From Duganella guangzhouensis (lineage in GTDB: Bacteria; Pseudomonadota; Gammaproteobacteria; Burkholderiales; Burkholderiaceae_D), in the NCBI RefSeq assembly GCF_009674535.1, contig NZ_WKJK01000010.1:226222-290221 (forward strand): a DNA stretch of 64,000 bases, in the 5' to 3' direction. Each line of letters starts with the position of its first letter. The stretch's first letter is position 1. The translations under genes were made by a program, and so were the position numbers. Below are positions 33,857 to 43,073 of the stretch, in pieces. Under the pieces are notes generated by a model, which worked only from the letters and a program-made list of their open reading frames with translations, made no database searches and had not been told where the DNA came from.

Positions 33857-34389
33857 AAACGCTAATCTGCATAGCCGCACTGGCCATCCCGCTGATCGCC
33901 TCCGCCGAGCGCGCCGACCGCTTCGAGCAAACCGTGATCGCCTCTGACGGCGCAATGCATTACGACACCATCAAAGGCGTGGTGCACGCCAGCGACAATG
34001 TGGTGCTCACCAAAGGCAGCTTGTGGATCGCGTCCGACAGCCTGACCGTGACTGAAACGCCGGACGGCTATCACGTCTACACCGTCCATGCGGCCAACGG
34101 CCACCTGGCCAGGTTCAAACAAAAGCAGGATTCCACCGACGATAAATGGATCCACGGCGAAGGCAGCACCATCACCTACGTGGAGAAGGACGACTTGCTG
34201 ACCATCGACGGCCACGCCAATGTCAAATTCCTGGCCAGCGGCAAGGTAACGGAAGAAGCCGCCAGCGCCAAAATCACCTACGACGCCCACAGCGAACAAT
34301 TCTTCACCGAAAACGCCGATGGCGCGGCCAAAACCCGCTCCATCGTCACCATCGCGGCGCGGCCCGACCCATTAAAAAAGCCGCTGTAA
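33853..34389 (+). CDS. LptA/OstA-like periplasmic protein
   Basis: The protein is 178 residues. The start ATG overlaps the preceding stop (ATGA). Signal peptide MKTLICIAALAIPLIASA is followed by repeated beta-strand segments of the LptA jelly-roll type (TIKGVVHASDNVVLTKGSLWIASDSLTVTET). LptA bridges LPS transport across the periplasm and is normally encoded next to lptB and lptC. Here none is near, so this is probably a paralogue with a related lipid-binding role. Its stop codon lies in the loop of a bidirectional terminator. Confidence 0.75.
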   Translation: MKTLICIAALAIPLIASAERADRFEQTVIASDGAMHYDTIKGVVHASDNVVLTKGSLWIASDSLTVTETPDGYHVYTVHAANGHLARFKQKQDSTDDKWIHGEGSTITYVEKDDLLTIDGHANVKFLASGKVTEEAASAKITYDAHSEQFFTENADGAAKTRSIVTIAARPDPLKKPL

Positions 34390-34398
34390 CAGCGGCTT
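34378..34398. terminator. Bidirectional terminator with both stop codons in the stem-loop
   Basis: AAGCCGCTG (34378-34386) and CAGCGGCTT (34390-34398) form a perfect 9-bp stem; the 3-nt loop TAA is the stop codon of the LptA-like gene. The stop codon of the opposing gene (34397-34399) overlaps the other arm. On the minus strand it is followed by TTTTTT, on the plus strand by TATTC. Confidence 0.8.
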
Positions 34399-34849
34399 AT
34401 TCGGCGACGATTTTCTTCGGCGGCGGCGGCGGCGCGAAGTCGATGGTTTCAGAGGCCGGCGCGGTATTCATCGCATCGGATTTCTCCAGCCAGGTCATCA
34501 GCTTTTCCATGCGACGAATCAAAATGCCCTTGCTGCTAATGTAACCCACCTGCTCGAAATTCTCCGGCTTGCTGACCATCTTGGACACGGTCGGCAAATT
34601 CTCCGCCAGGCGCTCGAACGCCTTGCGCGCCTTTTGCTCCCACTTGACCAGATTGGCCTCGTTGAAGCGGTTGCTCTCATAGTAAATCGTTAGCGTACGA
34701 TCATGATTGCCATATCCGACAATCGCCGCCCCCATCCGCACCGCTTCCAGCACATCGGTTTTGATCGCCGCCGTCGGCACAAACAAGGCGGCGCGGCCGC
34801 TCGTATCCGGCCGCTCCAACGGCAAATCCTGTCCCATCAATACAGTCAT
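34397..34849 (-). CDS. Conserved-looking cytosolic protein of unknown function
   Basis: The protein is 150 residues from the ATG at 34849, five bases after AGGAAG; the longer form from 34873 lacks a ribosome site. It has no signal peptide. The centre is charged and helical (KWEQKARKAFERLAENLP), and the end has a Pro run (PPPPP) and KKIVAE. Early hydrophobic strands (AAIVGYGNHDRTLTIYYE) look folded. I do not recognise the family. The gene converges with the LptA-like gene. Confidence 0.6.
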   Translation of the reverse strand: MTVLMGQDLPLERPDTSGRAALFVPTAAIKTDVLEAVRMGAAIVGYGNHDRTLTIYYESNRFNEANLVKWEQKARKAFERLAENLPTVSKMVSKPENFEQVGYISSKGILIRRMEKLMTWLEKSDAMNTAPASETIDFAPPPPPKKIVAE

Positions 34850-35001
34850 TATGCTTCCTGTCGTTATTGCCAAGGAGTTGCTGCAAGGCTATTTTTCCAT
34901 TTTATATCGCTCCCTTGCCCATTACAAGGAGAATGCGCGGCGGCGTGGCGTGGCGGGCAAACCCTTATAATGCGGGCTGAACCCTTACAAACCGCCTCAC
35001 C

Positions 35002-36057
35002 ATGACGTCCACCCCATCGCGTTTCGGCGCCATTCCCGAAGCCGCCGTCGACCGCGCCGGCGTTTATCTGCGCGACACCCTCGGCATCGCGCTCGAACAC
35101 CGCGCCCCGCACGCCGCGCTGATCGTCTACGACACCCGCACCGACCTGAATCGCGCCCTGACCGAAGCCTATCGCCGCGCCGCGCCCGACGCCGAATTCA
35201 TCGACTTCGACCAGACCACGCCGGACGCCATCCTGGCCACCTTCGCGCGCCTGCAAGCCGGCGACCTGGTGGTGCTGGTGCAGTCGAGCAGCTTCCGCAT
35301 GGACGCCTACCGCATCCGCATCGAATTGTTCAAGCGCGGCCTGAAAGTGATCGAGCACGTGCACCTGTCGCGCATGCCGGGCCAGCAGGGATTGGACTAC
35401 ATCGAATCGCTGGCCTATGACCCGGCCTACTATCGCGGCGTCGGCCACGCGCTGAAGGCGCGCATCGACCGCGCCCAACACGGCATGGTCGACAGCGGCG
35501 ATGGCGCGCAGCTGGTGTTCGGTTCTCCGTTCGAATCGGCCAAGCTGAATATCGGCGACTACAGCGGCATGACCAATATCGGCGGCCAGTTCCCGCTGGG
35601 CGAGGTGTTCACCGAAGCGCAGGATCTGGAAGCGGTGCATGGCCGCGCGCGTATCTTCGTGTTTGGCGACACCAAATTCCTGGTCAACCGCCCGGCCGCG
35701 CCGATCACCATCATCGTTGAAAAAGGCCGCATCACCGGCACCGAAAACAGCACGCCGGAATTCGACAATATGCTGGCCATCATCCGCGAGCATGAGGGTG
35801 AGGTGTGGTTGCGCGAACTGGGCTTCGGCATGAACCGCGCGTTCTCGCGCGAGCGCATGGTGGACGATATCGGCACCTATGAGCGCATGTGCGGCATCCA
35901 CTTGTCGCTGGGCGCCAAGCACGGCGTCTACACCAAGCCGCAGCTGAAGCGCAAGGACGCGCGCTACCACATCGACGTCTTCGCCGTCACCGATGGCGTC
36001 TACCTCGATGACCAGCGGGTCTACCGCAACGGCGCCTGGGAAGCGCCGTCCAATTAA
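35002..36057 (+). CDS. Aminopeptidase T (M29)/NicX-like metalloenzyme
   Basis: The protein is 351 residues without a signal peptide. The later half has the M29-type sequence elements GGQFPLGEVFTEA, REHEGEVWLRELGFGMN and GIHLSLGAKHG, with Glu and His residues at likely metal positions. The family includes metal-dependent aminopeptidases and the related NicX-type 2,5-dihydroxypyridine dioxygenases, which this sequence cannot distinguish. It converges with a serine hydrolase gene and overlaps it by 4 bp. A TATAAT at 34966-34971 lies just upstream and could be its -10 box. Confidence 0.65.
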   Translation: MTSTPSRFGAIPEAAVDRAGVYLRDTLGIALEHRAPHAALIVYDTRTDLNRALTEAYRRAAPDAEFIDFDQTTPDAILATFARLQAGDLVVLVQSSSFRMDAYRIRIELFKRGLKVIEHVHLSRMPGQQGLDYIESLAYDPAYYRGVGHALKARIDRAQHGMVDSGDGAQLVFGSPFESAKLNIGDYSGMTNIGGQFPLGEVFTEAQDLEAVHGRARIFVFGDTKFLVNRPAAPITIIVEKGRITGTENSTPEFDNMLAIIREHEGEVWLRELGFGMNRAFSRERMVDDIGTYERMCGIHLSLGAKHGVYTKPQLKRKDARYHIDVFAVTDGVYLDDQRVYRNGAWEAPSN

Positions 36058-37790
36058 TCGTCCACCACGTCGTAGTCGGTGAACAAGCCGTCGGCGGTCA
36101 GGTAGACCAGCAGCTTGCGCTGCGGTTTGCCGTCCGCCTTGAACGCCAATACGCTGGCCACCTTGCCGCCATGGCGTTCGATCTCGCGGCCGGCCACCGC
36201 TTGCTGATCCAGGAAAGTCAGCGCGGTGATGTTCGCCAGCTCGCCGATCGGGCGATTGCCAAAGTCGCGCTTGACGCCGTCGGCGGCCAGCGGCGAATCG
36301 GAAAACGCGCTGCTGCCCTGCGCGGCGGCGGCAATCAGCGCTTGCAGCTTGCGGGTGCGCGCGGGGTCCGGATCGCGGCGCGCTTTCAGCGTGTGCAGCA
36401 ACGGGCCAATACGCGGCGCCTTGCTGGTTTTCTCCTTGGTCTTCACTTCCACAGCCGTCACCTCGCCGTGCGCATCAAAGATGAACAACAGCTCGCAGTT
36501 GCGTGATGTCGAGTAAAAACGGTGCGTGCCGGTGGGGATGAATACTTCGTCGGGGAAGCCGCCGGCGATGCCCAGCAGACGGCCATCCTGTACATCGAAA
36601 CTGCCCATCGCGTTGCTGGATAACTCATGGCGGCCGGTGTAGCGCGCCAGCGACCTGGCATCGAGCTTGATGGCGGCGGGCTTCAGCACCTGCTCGTTGT
36701 CCGCATCCGGCCAGTGATAGGCGCGGCCGACGGCGGTCGCCAACCGCCCCATCATGCGGGAATTGTCGTTGGTGTTGATCATGATGACCACGCCCTGGCC
36801 GGTGCGGGAAAATGCCGTCAGCAGCGTATCGAAGCCTTCGTCGCGGCCACCGTGCGAGAAGCGTTGCGCGTCGCCGCTGCCCTCCAGGAAGATGCCCAGG
36901 CCGGCGCTGTCTTTTTGCGGCGTCAGCATCTGCCGCGTCATGTCGGCCGAGATCACCGGATTAGCGCTGCCGGCCAACGCCTGCTGCAGGCCAATGGCGA
37001 AACGCGCCAGGTCCGACGCGGTGGTCCACAAGCCGGCGGCCGCCATTTCGGGATACACGTGCCAGCGTCCCGCCACCACGCTGCGGTCGGCCAGATGCCC
37101 GCTGGCGTTCAGGCGCGCGCGCTCGGCCGTCGGTGGCTGCTGGTAGGAGCTGTCGTTCATCCCCAGTGGCTTGAGCACGGCGTCGCGCATATAGTCGGGG
37201 AAGGTTTGGCCGCTGACGTCGGCCACCAACTGCTGCATGACGGTGAAGCCGCCGCCGGAGTAGCGCATCTTGCTGCCGGGGGCGATGTCGACCCGCACCG
37301 GCGGCGTGTTGGCGGGCGGCTCGCCGTTCAGCACTTGCACCACCGTCGGCACCGGCGCGCCGATGGCGTAGCCGGGGAAGCCATGCACGGTCAGCCCTGC
37401 GCTGTGGCTGAGCAAGCGACGCAGCGTCACCTTGTTTTCAGCGGTCAGCGCATTGTCCGGCACCTTCCACGTCACCAGCCTGGCGTTGACGTCGTCGTCC
37501 AGCGCCAGCTTGCCCTGCTCCACCAGATGCAGCGCGCCCAGCGCCGCCACCGGCTTGCTGACCGAACCAGCCTGGAACAGCGTGTCGGCGCTGACCGGCG
37601 TCTTGCCGCCCTTTTCAGTCACCCCATAGCCCTGCGCCCTGACGATCTTGCCGTTGTCGATGATGGCCAGCGACAGCCCGGGAATCTGGCGCATCTTCAT
37701 TTCCGCCTGGATGATGTCGTCCAGTTCATCGGCGTGAGCGCCACCGGCGCACAACAAGGCAAAGGCGATTGCGACGGCGTGAAGTCTCAT
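36054..37790 (-). CDS. Exported beta-lactamase-fold serine hydrolase
   Basis: The protein is 578 residues with signal peptide MRLHAVAIAFALLCAGGAHA. The SxxK motif is S76-V-S-K79 in FQAGSVSKPVAA and the second motif is YSGGG (Tyr of YxN type). These place it in the class C beta-lactamase/esterase/D-aminopeptidase superfamily. The C-terminal ~200 residues form an added beta-rich domain. Such proteins are usually peptidases or esterases, not antibiotic lactamases. The upstream DJ-1-like gene overlaps by 4 bp, so the two are one operon. Confidence 0.82.
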   Translation of the reverse strand: MRLHAVAIAFALLCAGGAHADELDDIIQAEMKMRQIPGLSLAIIDNGKIVRAQGYGVTEKGGKTPVSADTLFQAGSVSKPVAALGALHLVEQGKLALDDDVNARLVTWKVPDNALTAENKVTLRRLLSHSAGLTVHGFPGYAIGAPVPTVVQVLNGEPPANTPPVRVDIAPGSKMRYSGGGFTVMQQLVADVSGQTFPDYMRDAVLKPLGMNDSSYQQPPTAERARLNASGHLADRSVVAGRWHVYPEMAAAGLWTTASDLARFAIGLQQALAGSANPVISADMTRQMLTPQKDSAGLGIFLEGSGDAQRFSHGGRDEGFDTLLTAFSRTGQGVVIMINTNDNSRMMGRLATAVGRAYHWPDADNEQVLKPAAIKLDARSLARYTGRHELSSNAMGSFDVQDGRLLGIAGGFPDEVFIPTGTHRFYSTSRNCELLFIFDAHGEVTAVEVKTKEKTSKAPRIGPLLHTLKARRDPDPARTRKLQALIAAAAQGSSAFSDSPLAADGVKRDFGNRPIGELANITALTFLDQQAVAGREIERHGGKVASVLAFKADGKPQRKLLVYLTADGLFTDYDVVDD

Positions 37791-38401
37791 AGACTGCTCC
37801 TCAAGTTCAAGTAAGGGCCGATATTGCGCATCATGCGCGCGACGTATTCATCTTTTTCGCCAACCGGTGCGACGTAGTGCATGGCCGCTTGTGCCTCGTC
37901 CACGCCCTCCAGCCGTGCAATCACCCAACTGGCCAGATACTGCGCGCTCAGACAGCCACCCGCAGTGGCGACGTTTTCGCGCGCAAAGAACGGCTGATTC
38001 AGCACTTCGATGCCGGCTTCCTGCACCCAGGGCTTGGTGGTGAGGTCGGTGCAGGCGGGGAGGTTGTTCAGCAAGCCCAGCTTGGCCAGTATCAGCGCGC
38101 CCGAACACTGGGCACCCAATAATTGCCGGCTCGGGTCCAGCTTGAGCTGCGCCATCAGCGCGGCGTCGGCGGCGATCTGCCGGGTCAGGATGCCACTGCC
38201 GACCAGCACCGCGTCGGCTGTCGCGGCGTCGGCCAGCGAGCATTGCGCCTCCAGCGTGACGCCGTTCATCGATGTCACGCGCGGCTCGGGACAGGCAAGG
38301 GAGACGCGCCAGCCGGGCTTCTTGATCCGGTTCAGCATACCCAGCGCGATCAGTGAATCGAGCTCGTTGAAGCCTTCAAACGTCAGTATGGCGATGTGCA
38401 T
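37787..38401 (-). CDS. DJ-1/PfpI family protein
   Basis: The protein is 204 residues. The Rossmann-like start MHIAILTFEGFNELDSL holds the family Glu-region, and the nucleophile elbow is GAQCSGALILAKLGLL with C99. DJ-1/PfpI members act as glyoxalases, amidases, regulators or isonitrile hydratases. It lacks an AraC DNA-binding tail. It is translationally coupled (ATGA) to the serine hydrolase. The specific reaction is unclear. Confidence 0.85.
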   Translation of the reverse strand: MHIAILTFEGFNELDSLIALGMLNRIKKPGWRVSLACPEPRVTSMNGVTLEAQCSLADAATADAVLVGSGILTRQIAADAALMAQLKLDPSRQLLGAQCSGALILAKLGLLNNLPACTDLTTKPWVQEAGIEVLNQPFFARENVATAGGCLSAQYLASWVIARLEGVDEAQAAMHYVAPVGEKDEYVARMMRNIGPYLNLRSSL

Positions 38402-38448
38402 GATGGCGATATTGAAGTAGCGAATTCGTCCATCTTACGTGAATGTCA

Positions 38449-39387
38449 TTAAATTGACGACAACAATCCACTTTGATTCAAGGCCCGGTCCCACGGCGGA
38501 ATGGGCTGGTATTCGGCCACCAGAAAATCGATCAGGGCGCGCACTTTGGGCGAGGGCTGGCGGCTGGCGGGGTATAGCGCGCTCAGATGGTTCAACGGTA
38601 GCTGCCAGTCGCTCAGCACCGGCACCAGCGTGCCCTCCATCAGGCTGCGCCAGGCCAGGAAGGTGGTGTTGTAGACGATGCCGAGACCACGCTGCGCCGC
38701 CTGCTGCAGCACCAGTCCATTATTGGCGGTGAACGCCGCCGGCACCCGCACCGACTGCCGCTCCTCGCCACGCGTGAAGTGCCATTGCGTGCCGTCGGTC
38801 AGATGGCTGAAGTGCAGGCAGCGGTGCTGCTGCAGATCCTGCGGCGTCAGCGGCGCGCCATGCCGCGCCAGATAGGCCGGTGACGCGCACAACACGCCAC
38901 GGCACGGCGCCAAGGGCCGCATCGCCAGCGCGTGCACGTCCGGAATGCCGCCCACCCGTATCGTCAGGTCGAAGCCATGTTCGATCGGATCGAGCAGCGC
39001 GTCGTCGACGTACAGCATCGGCTCCAGCTGCGGATGCAGCAGCGCGAAGTCGGCCAGCGCGCCGGCCAGCCATTCGCTGCCGAAGCTGGACGGCGCCTGT
39101 ATCCGCAACGGCCCGGCCAGATCGTCGCCGGTTTGCGCCACCGCGCGCGCCGCTTCCTGCGCGTGCGCCACCGTCGCCGTGCACGGCGCCAGATACGCCT
39201 GGCCGACATCGGTCAGACTGACTTCGCGCGTGGAGCGGTGCAGCAGCCGCGCCCCCAGCTTTTCCTCCAGCTGCAGAATGGCCTTGCTGACCATGGCCCG
39301 CGTCAGGCCCAGCCTACGGCCGGCTTCGCTAAAATTGCGCAGCCTTGCCACTTCGACAAAAATTTCCATCGCACGTAACTGGTCCAT
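38449..39387 (-). CDS. LysR-family transcriptional regulator
   Basis: The protein is 312 residues from the ATG at 39387. The winged HTH is in MDQLRAMEIFVEVARLRNFS ... VSKAILQLEEKLGARLLHRSTR (residues 1-60). The effector domain follows with FGSEWLAG and VPAAFTANN segments, like the CrgA/AaeR-type group. It is divergent from the PhyH dioxygenase operon with a 110-bp gap, so it is a candidate regulator of that operon. The DJ-1-like gene lies 47 bp downstream on the same strand. Confidence 0.9.
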   Translation of the reverse strand: MDQLRAMEIFVEVARLRNFSEAGRRLGLTRAMVSKAILQLEEKLGARLLHRSTREVSLTDVGQAYLAPCTATVAHAQEAARAVAQTGDDLAGPLRIQAPSSFGSEWLAGALADFALLHPQLEPMLYVDDALLDPIEHGFDLTIRVGGIPDVHALAMRPLAPCRGVLCASPAYLARHGAPLTPQDLQQHRCLHFSHLTDGTQWHFTRGEERQSVRVPAAFTANNGLVLQQAAQRGLGIVYNTTFLAWRSLMEGTLVPVLSDWQLPLNHLSALYPASRQPSPKVRALIDFLVAEYQPIPPWDRALNQSGLLSSI

Positions 39388-39497
39388 GGCTGGATTGTCT
39401 CTATTTTGGCGACAATGTGTCAACCTTTTGCCGATTGTGACGCCCTCGCCACGGCCGTAAAATGCTCAACATCGACTATTCCCCGACGGAGCTGGAA

Positions 39498-40337
39498 ATG
39501 CTGACAGAAGCACAAAAACAACAATATCAACGCGATGGTTTCATCGTCATCCCGGGCTTTAAATCGCCGGCGGAGATCGCCGCGCTGCGCGCCCGCGCCG
39601 GCCAGATTGTCAACGATTTCGATCCAGCCACCCAATCCGGCATCTTCAGCACCATCGAGCAGGAAAAGACCACCGACGATTACTTCCTCGGCTCCGACAA
39701 CACCATCCGCTGCTTCTTTGAAGAAGAAGCCTTTGGCGCCGACGGCCAGCTGAAACAGGCCAAGGAACTGTCGATCAACAAAATCGGCCACGCCATGCAC
39801 GACCTCGACCCGGCCTTCCGCGCCTTCACCGCCGATGCGCGCCTGGAGCAGCTGGCGCGCGATCTGGGCCTGAGCGATCCAAAGGTATGGCAATCGATGT
39901 ACATCTTCAAGCAGCCCGGCATCGGCGGCGAAGTGCGCTGGCACCAGGACGCCACCTATTTCGACACCGATCCAGTCAGCGTCACCACCTTCTGGTTCGC
40001 GCTGGAAGACGCCACCCTGGACAACGGCTGCATGTGGGCCGAACCAGGCGGCCATCGCGGCCCGATGCGCGAACGCTTCCTGCGCAACGGCGACGACGTG
40101 CGCATGGAAAAGCTGAGCGACCTGCCATGGCCGGACAACAGCACCGCCGTGCCGCTGGAATGCAAGGCCGGTAGCCTGGTGTGCTTCCACGGCCTGCTGC
40201 CGCACTACAGCGCGCCGAACCGCTCGGCGGTATCGCGTCACGCCTACACGCTGCACGTCACCGATGGTGCCACCAACTACTCGCCGCAGAACTGGATTCA
40301 GCGCGACGACAAGCTGCCGGCGCGAGGCTTCGTGTAA
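39498..40337 (+). CDS. Phytanoyl-CoA dioxygenase (PhyH) family protein
   Basis: The protein is 279 residues from the ATG at 39498, six bases after GGAG; the ATG at 39462 would add 12 residues. The Fe(II) facial triad fits H149 and D151 in RWHQDATYF and H236 in LPHYSAPNRS, with the following Arg as the 2-oxoglutarate anchor. PhyH proteins hydroxylate lipids or small molecules using 2-oxoglutarate. The stop and the next start overlap (TAATG). Paired with a sugar isomerase, a sugar or polyol derivative is a likely substrate. Confidence 0.85.
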   Translation: MLTEAQKQQYQRDGFIVIPGFKSPAEIAALRARAGQIVNDFDPATQSGIFSTIEQEKTTDDYFLGSDNTIRCFFEEEAFGADGQLKQAKELSINKIGHAMHDLDPAFRAFTADARLEQLARDLGLSDPKVWQSMYIFKQPGIGGEVRWHQDATYFDTDPVSVTTFWFALEDATLDNGCMWAEPGGHRGPMRERFLRNGDDVRMEKLSDLPWPDNSTAVPLECKAGSLVCFHGLLPHYSAPNRSAVSRHAYTLHVTDGATNYSPQNWIQRDDKLPARGFV

Positions 40338-41152
40338 TGCGCATTCAGATTTTCGCCGCCCAGTGGGGCAACAACGAGCTGCCGGCGCCGGTGTTCATCG
40401 AGCGCGTGAAGGCCGCCGGTTTCGACGGCATCGAAATGTCGCTGCCGCTGGACGCCGCCGAGCGTGACGACTGGGTACGCCAGATCGCCGACGCCGGCCT
40501 GCAGCTGATCGCCGCGCAGTGGGAGACGGTATTCCACCCCGGCTTCGAGCCGCACAAGGCCGCGCTGGCCGAACTGCTGCACAACTGCTGCGCCGCCAAA
40601 CCGGTCCACATCAACTGCCACACCGGCAAGGATTACTACACGCCGGCGCAGAACCTGGAACTGCTGCAATTGGCCGACGATATCTCGCGCCAGCACGGCG
40701 TGCCGATCTACCACGAGATCCACCGCAGCCGTTTCAGCGGCCACCCGATGCTGCTGCTGCCGTATCTGCAGCAGATGCCGCAGCTGCAGCTGACCGCCGA
40801 CCTGTCGCACTGGTGCTGCGCCTGCGAATCGCTGTTGGAAGACCAGCCGCAAACGCTGGCCGCCACGCTGCCGCACGTGCGCCACATCCACGCCCGCGTC
40901 GGTCACGCCCAGGGTCCGCAGGTGGGCGACTTCCGCGCCCCGGAATCGCAAGCCGCACTGCAAGCACACCTGTCGTGGTGGGACGAGATTATTCGCCTGC
41001 GCCGCGAAGCCGGCGCCGAACGCATGACCATCACGCCGGAATTCGGCCCGGTGCCCTACACCCAGACCCTGCCCTACACGCAGCAGGAAGTGGCCAACGC
41101 GTGGGAACTCAACGTCGCCATGCTGCAGCTGCTGCGCCAGCGCTACGCCTGA
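40337..41152 (+). CDS. Sugar phosphate isomerase/epimerase (AP endonuclease 2-like barrel)
   Basis: The protein is 271 residues. It opens MRIQIFAAQWGNNE and has the TIM-barrel pattern of the xylose-isomerase-like family: GFDGIEMSLP, HINCHTGKD, YHEIHRSRFSG (metal Glu), LTADLSHWC (Asp/His metal ligands), HIHARVGHAQG and ITPEFGPVPYTQ (Glu). All expected metal-site residues appear present. It overlaps the PhyH start region by one base and so is co-expressed with it. It converges with the CHASE kinase gene and overlaps by 10 bp. The sugar is unknown. Confidence 0.85.
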   Translation: MRIQIFAAQWGNNELPAPVFIERVKAAGFDGIEMSLPLDAAERDDWVRQIADAGLQLIAAQWETVFHPGFEPHKAALAELLHNCCAAKPVHINCHTGKDYYTPAQNLELLQLADDISRQHGVPIYHEIHRSRFSGHPMLLLPYLQQMPQLQLTADLSHWCCACESLLEDQPQTLAATLPHVRHIHARVGHAQGPQVGDFRAPESQAALQAHLSWWDEIIRLRREAGAERMTITPEFGPVPYTQTLPYTQQEVANAWELNVAMLQLLRQRYA

Positions 41153-43071
41153 CCCGCTTCCTCCTCCGGCGCCGGCGACAGCGGCAGCACCAGCAGCACG
41201 CTGGTGCCCGCCGCCGGCACCGACTCCACCCGTATCGTCCCCTTCAACACACCGGTCACAATGTTATAAACGATATTCATCCCCAGCCCGGAACCGCCCT
41301 GCCCCATCTTGGTGGTGAAGAAGGGATCGAAGATCTTGTGCAGCACCACGTCGGTCATGCCGACGCCATTGTCCTTCATCTGCAGCAGCACCAGATCCTT
41401 GCCCTCGCGCCGCGCGCTGATGAGCAGGGTGCCGCTGTCGCGGCCATCGAAGCCGTGCAGCAGCGCGTTGCCGATCAAATTGCTCAGCACCTGGCTCAAG
41501 CTGCCCGGATACGAATCGAACTCCAGATCGGCCGGCACATCCACCGTCACCGCGCAGCCCTTGCGGCGCAGCTGCGCCGCGTAGGTGGTCAGCGTATCGT
41601 GCAGCACCTCGTCCAGCCGGAAGCGGCGCCGCTGGCCGCTGGCCTGATCCACCGCCACCTGCTTGAACGAGGTAATCAGATCGGCCGCGCGGGTCAGTGA
41701 ACTGCTCATGATGTCGCACGCCTTGCGCGCATCGGTCAGCAGCGCATCCAGCGCCGAACGCTTCATGCCGCCGCCCTCTTTCATGCGGCGTTCGAAATCG
41801 CCCACCATGTCGCCCAGCGAGGTCGCGGTCAGCAGGCTGTTGCCGATCGGCGTATTCAACTCGTGCGCCACGCCGGCCACCAGCGCGCCCAGCGACGCCA
41901 TCTTCTCCGAGGTTTGCAGATTGGTCTGCGCCTGCTTCAGCGTCACCACCACCCGCGACAGATCGTTGCGCGCCTGCTCGGCGTTATGCTTCTGCAGTTC
42001 CAATTCCTGCAGGCTGAATTCCAGCCCGTGCCGCACGTCCGACTCGCGCCGGTTGGCCACCAGCAGCGCCGCGATCAGCGCGCTGATGATGATGCCAACG
42101 AGACCGATCAACACCACCGGCAAGCGCGAACTGCCGTAGCGCGCGCCGGCGCGTCCTTCAAACTTGACGATCCAGTGGCGCTGCCCGACCGACAGCACGG
42201 CTTGCGCGCGCAGTCCCGGCACGTTCTCGCTGCGTTCCTGCTCGCTCTCCACCTTGCCGTCGCTGTCGTACAGCAGGGTGTCGGTGCCGGGTGGCGGCGG
42301 TTTACCGCTCTGGAAGCCGCCATCCTCGATGCGCACATGCAGATGGTCCAGCAGCGACGGCTCGATCACCTCGCGCATCAGCGCATTCACGCGGAACACG
42401 ATCGCCACAAACCCCTCCAGCGCCTCGCGCCGCTGCGCCGTGGTCTCCTGCGGCATGCCGACCCGGTACACCGGCGCGCGCGCCACGAAGCCCGGTTCGC
42501 CGCTGGCGTCCTGCACCAGCGTGATACGCTCGGTGGCGACGATCTCGCCGCTGTCGCGTCCCAGCTCCAGCGCCTTCAGGTGCGGCGGCAGCGCCGCCAG
42601 ATCCAGCCCGAAGGCGTTCTCGTTACCCTTCAGCGGTTCGGTGTATTCGATCAGGTAATGCAGCGGACGGCGCGTGGCCGGATGCACATGGAAGCCGGGA
42701 TAGCCCTGCGGCTCCAGCGCGCGGTCGCGCCGCACCCGTTCGACGAACGCCGGCAGCTCGGCCTCCGGCACCAGCCGCACGAATTGCAGCGCCTGAAAAC
42801 CGGGGTAGCGCCGCTCGACTTTGAGCTCGCTGACAAAGCGGTGAAATTGCAGCCGGTCGATCTGGTCGTTGAGCGCATACATGCCCTTCATGGCGTGCAG
42901 CGTGTCGAAATAAATCTGCAAGCGGTTCTGGGTGTCGCGCGCCACCTTTTCGGTATCGCGCTGGAAGCTGGCCTGCACCTGCAGCCGCTGCTGCTCTTCC
43001 ATCACAAAATAGCAGGTCCAGGCTGTCAGGCATATCCCGACAAAGAAAGCCAGGTAGCCGCGCCCGCGCAT
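41143..43071 (-). CDS. CHASE-domain sensor histidine kinase
   Basis: The protein is 642 residues. TM1 (about 6-23) and TM2 (about 318-342, VVLIGLVGIIISALIAALLV) enclose a periplasmic CHASE sensor with the family pattern NRLQIYFDTLHAMKGMYALND and RYPGFQALQFVRLV. The dimerisation helix has the phospho-His in VAGVAHELNTPIGNS. The ATPase carries the N box (LSNLIGNALLHG), D-x-G (DNGVGM) and GSGLGMNIVYNIV. Its gene follows the HD-GYP response regulator gene by 2 bp and is co-transcribed, so they form one two-component pair. The ligand is unknown. Confidence 0.9.
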   Translation of the reverse strand: MRGRGYLAFFVGICLTAWTCYFVMEEQQRLQVQASFQRDTEKVARDTQNRLQIYFDTLHAMKGMYALNDQIDRLQFHRFVSELKVERRYPGFQALQFVRLVPEAELPAFVERVRRDRALEPQGYPGFHVHPATRRPLHYLIEYTEPLKGNENAFGLDLAALPPHLKALELGRDSGEIVATERITLVQDASGEPGFVARAPVYRVGMPQETTAQRREALEGFVAIVFRVNALMREVIEPSLLDHLHVRIEDGGFQSGKPPPPGTDTLLYDSDGKVESEQERSENVPGLRAQAVLSVGQRHWIVKFEGRAGARYGSSRLPVVLIGLVGIIISALIAALLVANRRESDVRHGLEFSLQELELQKHNAEQARNDLSRVVVTLKQAQTNLQTSEKMASLGALVAGVAHELNTPIGNSLLTATSLGDMVGDFERRMKEGGGMKRSALDALLTDARKACDIMSSSLTRAADLITSFKQVAVDQASGQRRRFRLDEVLHDTLTTYAAQLRRKGCAVTVDVPADLEFDSYPGSLSQVLSNLIGNALLHGFDGRDSGTLLISARREGKDLVLLQMKDNGVGMTDVVLHKIFDPFFTTKMGQGGSGLGMNIVYNIVTGVLKGTIRVESVPAAGTSVLLVLPLSPAPEEEAGQA

Positions 43072-43073
43072 AA

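Noticed and set aside
36054..37790. Serine hydrolase as an antibiotic resistance beta-lactamase
   Set aside because: SxxK and Tyr motifs fit the wider class C fold, but the length, extra domain and operon context point to a peptidase or esterase.
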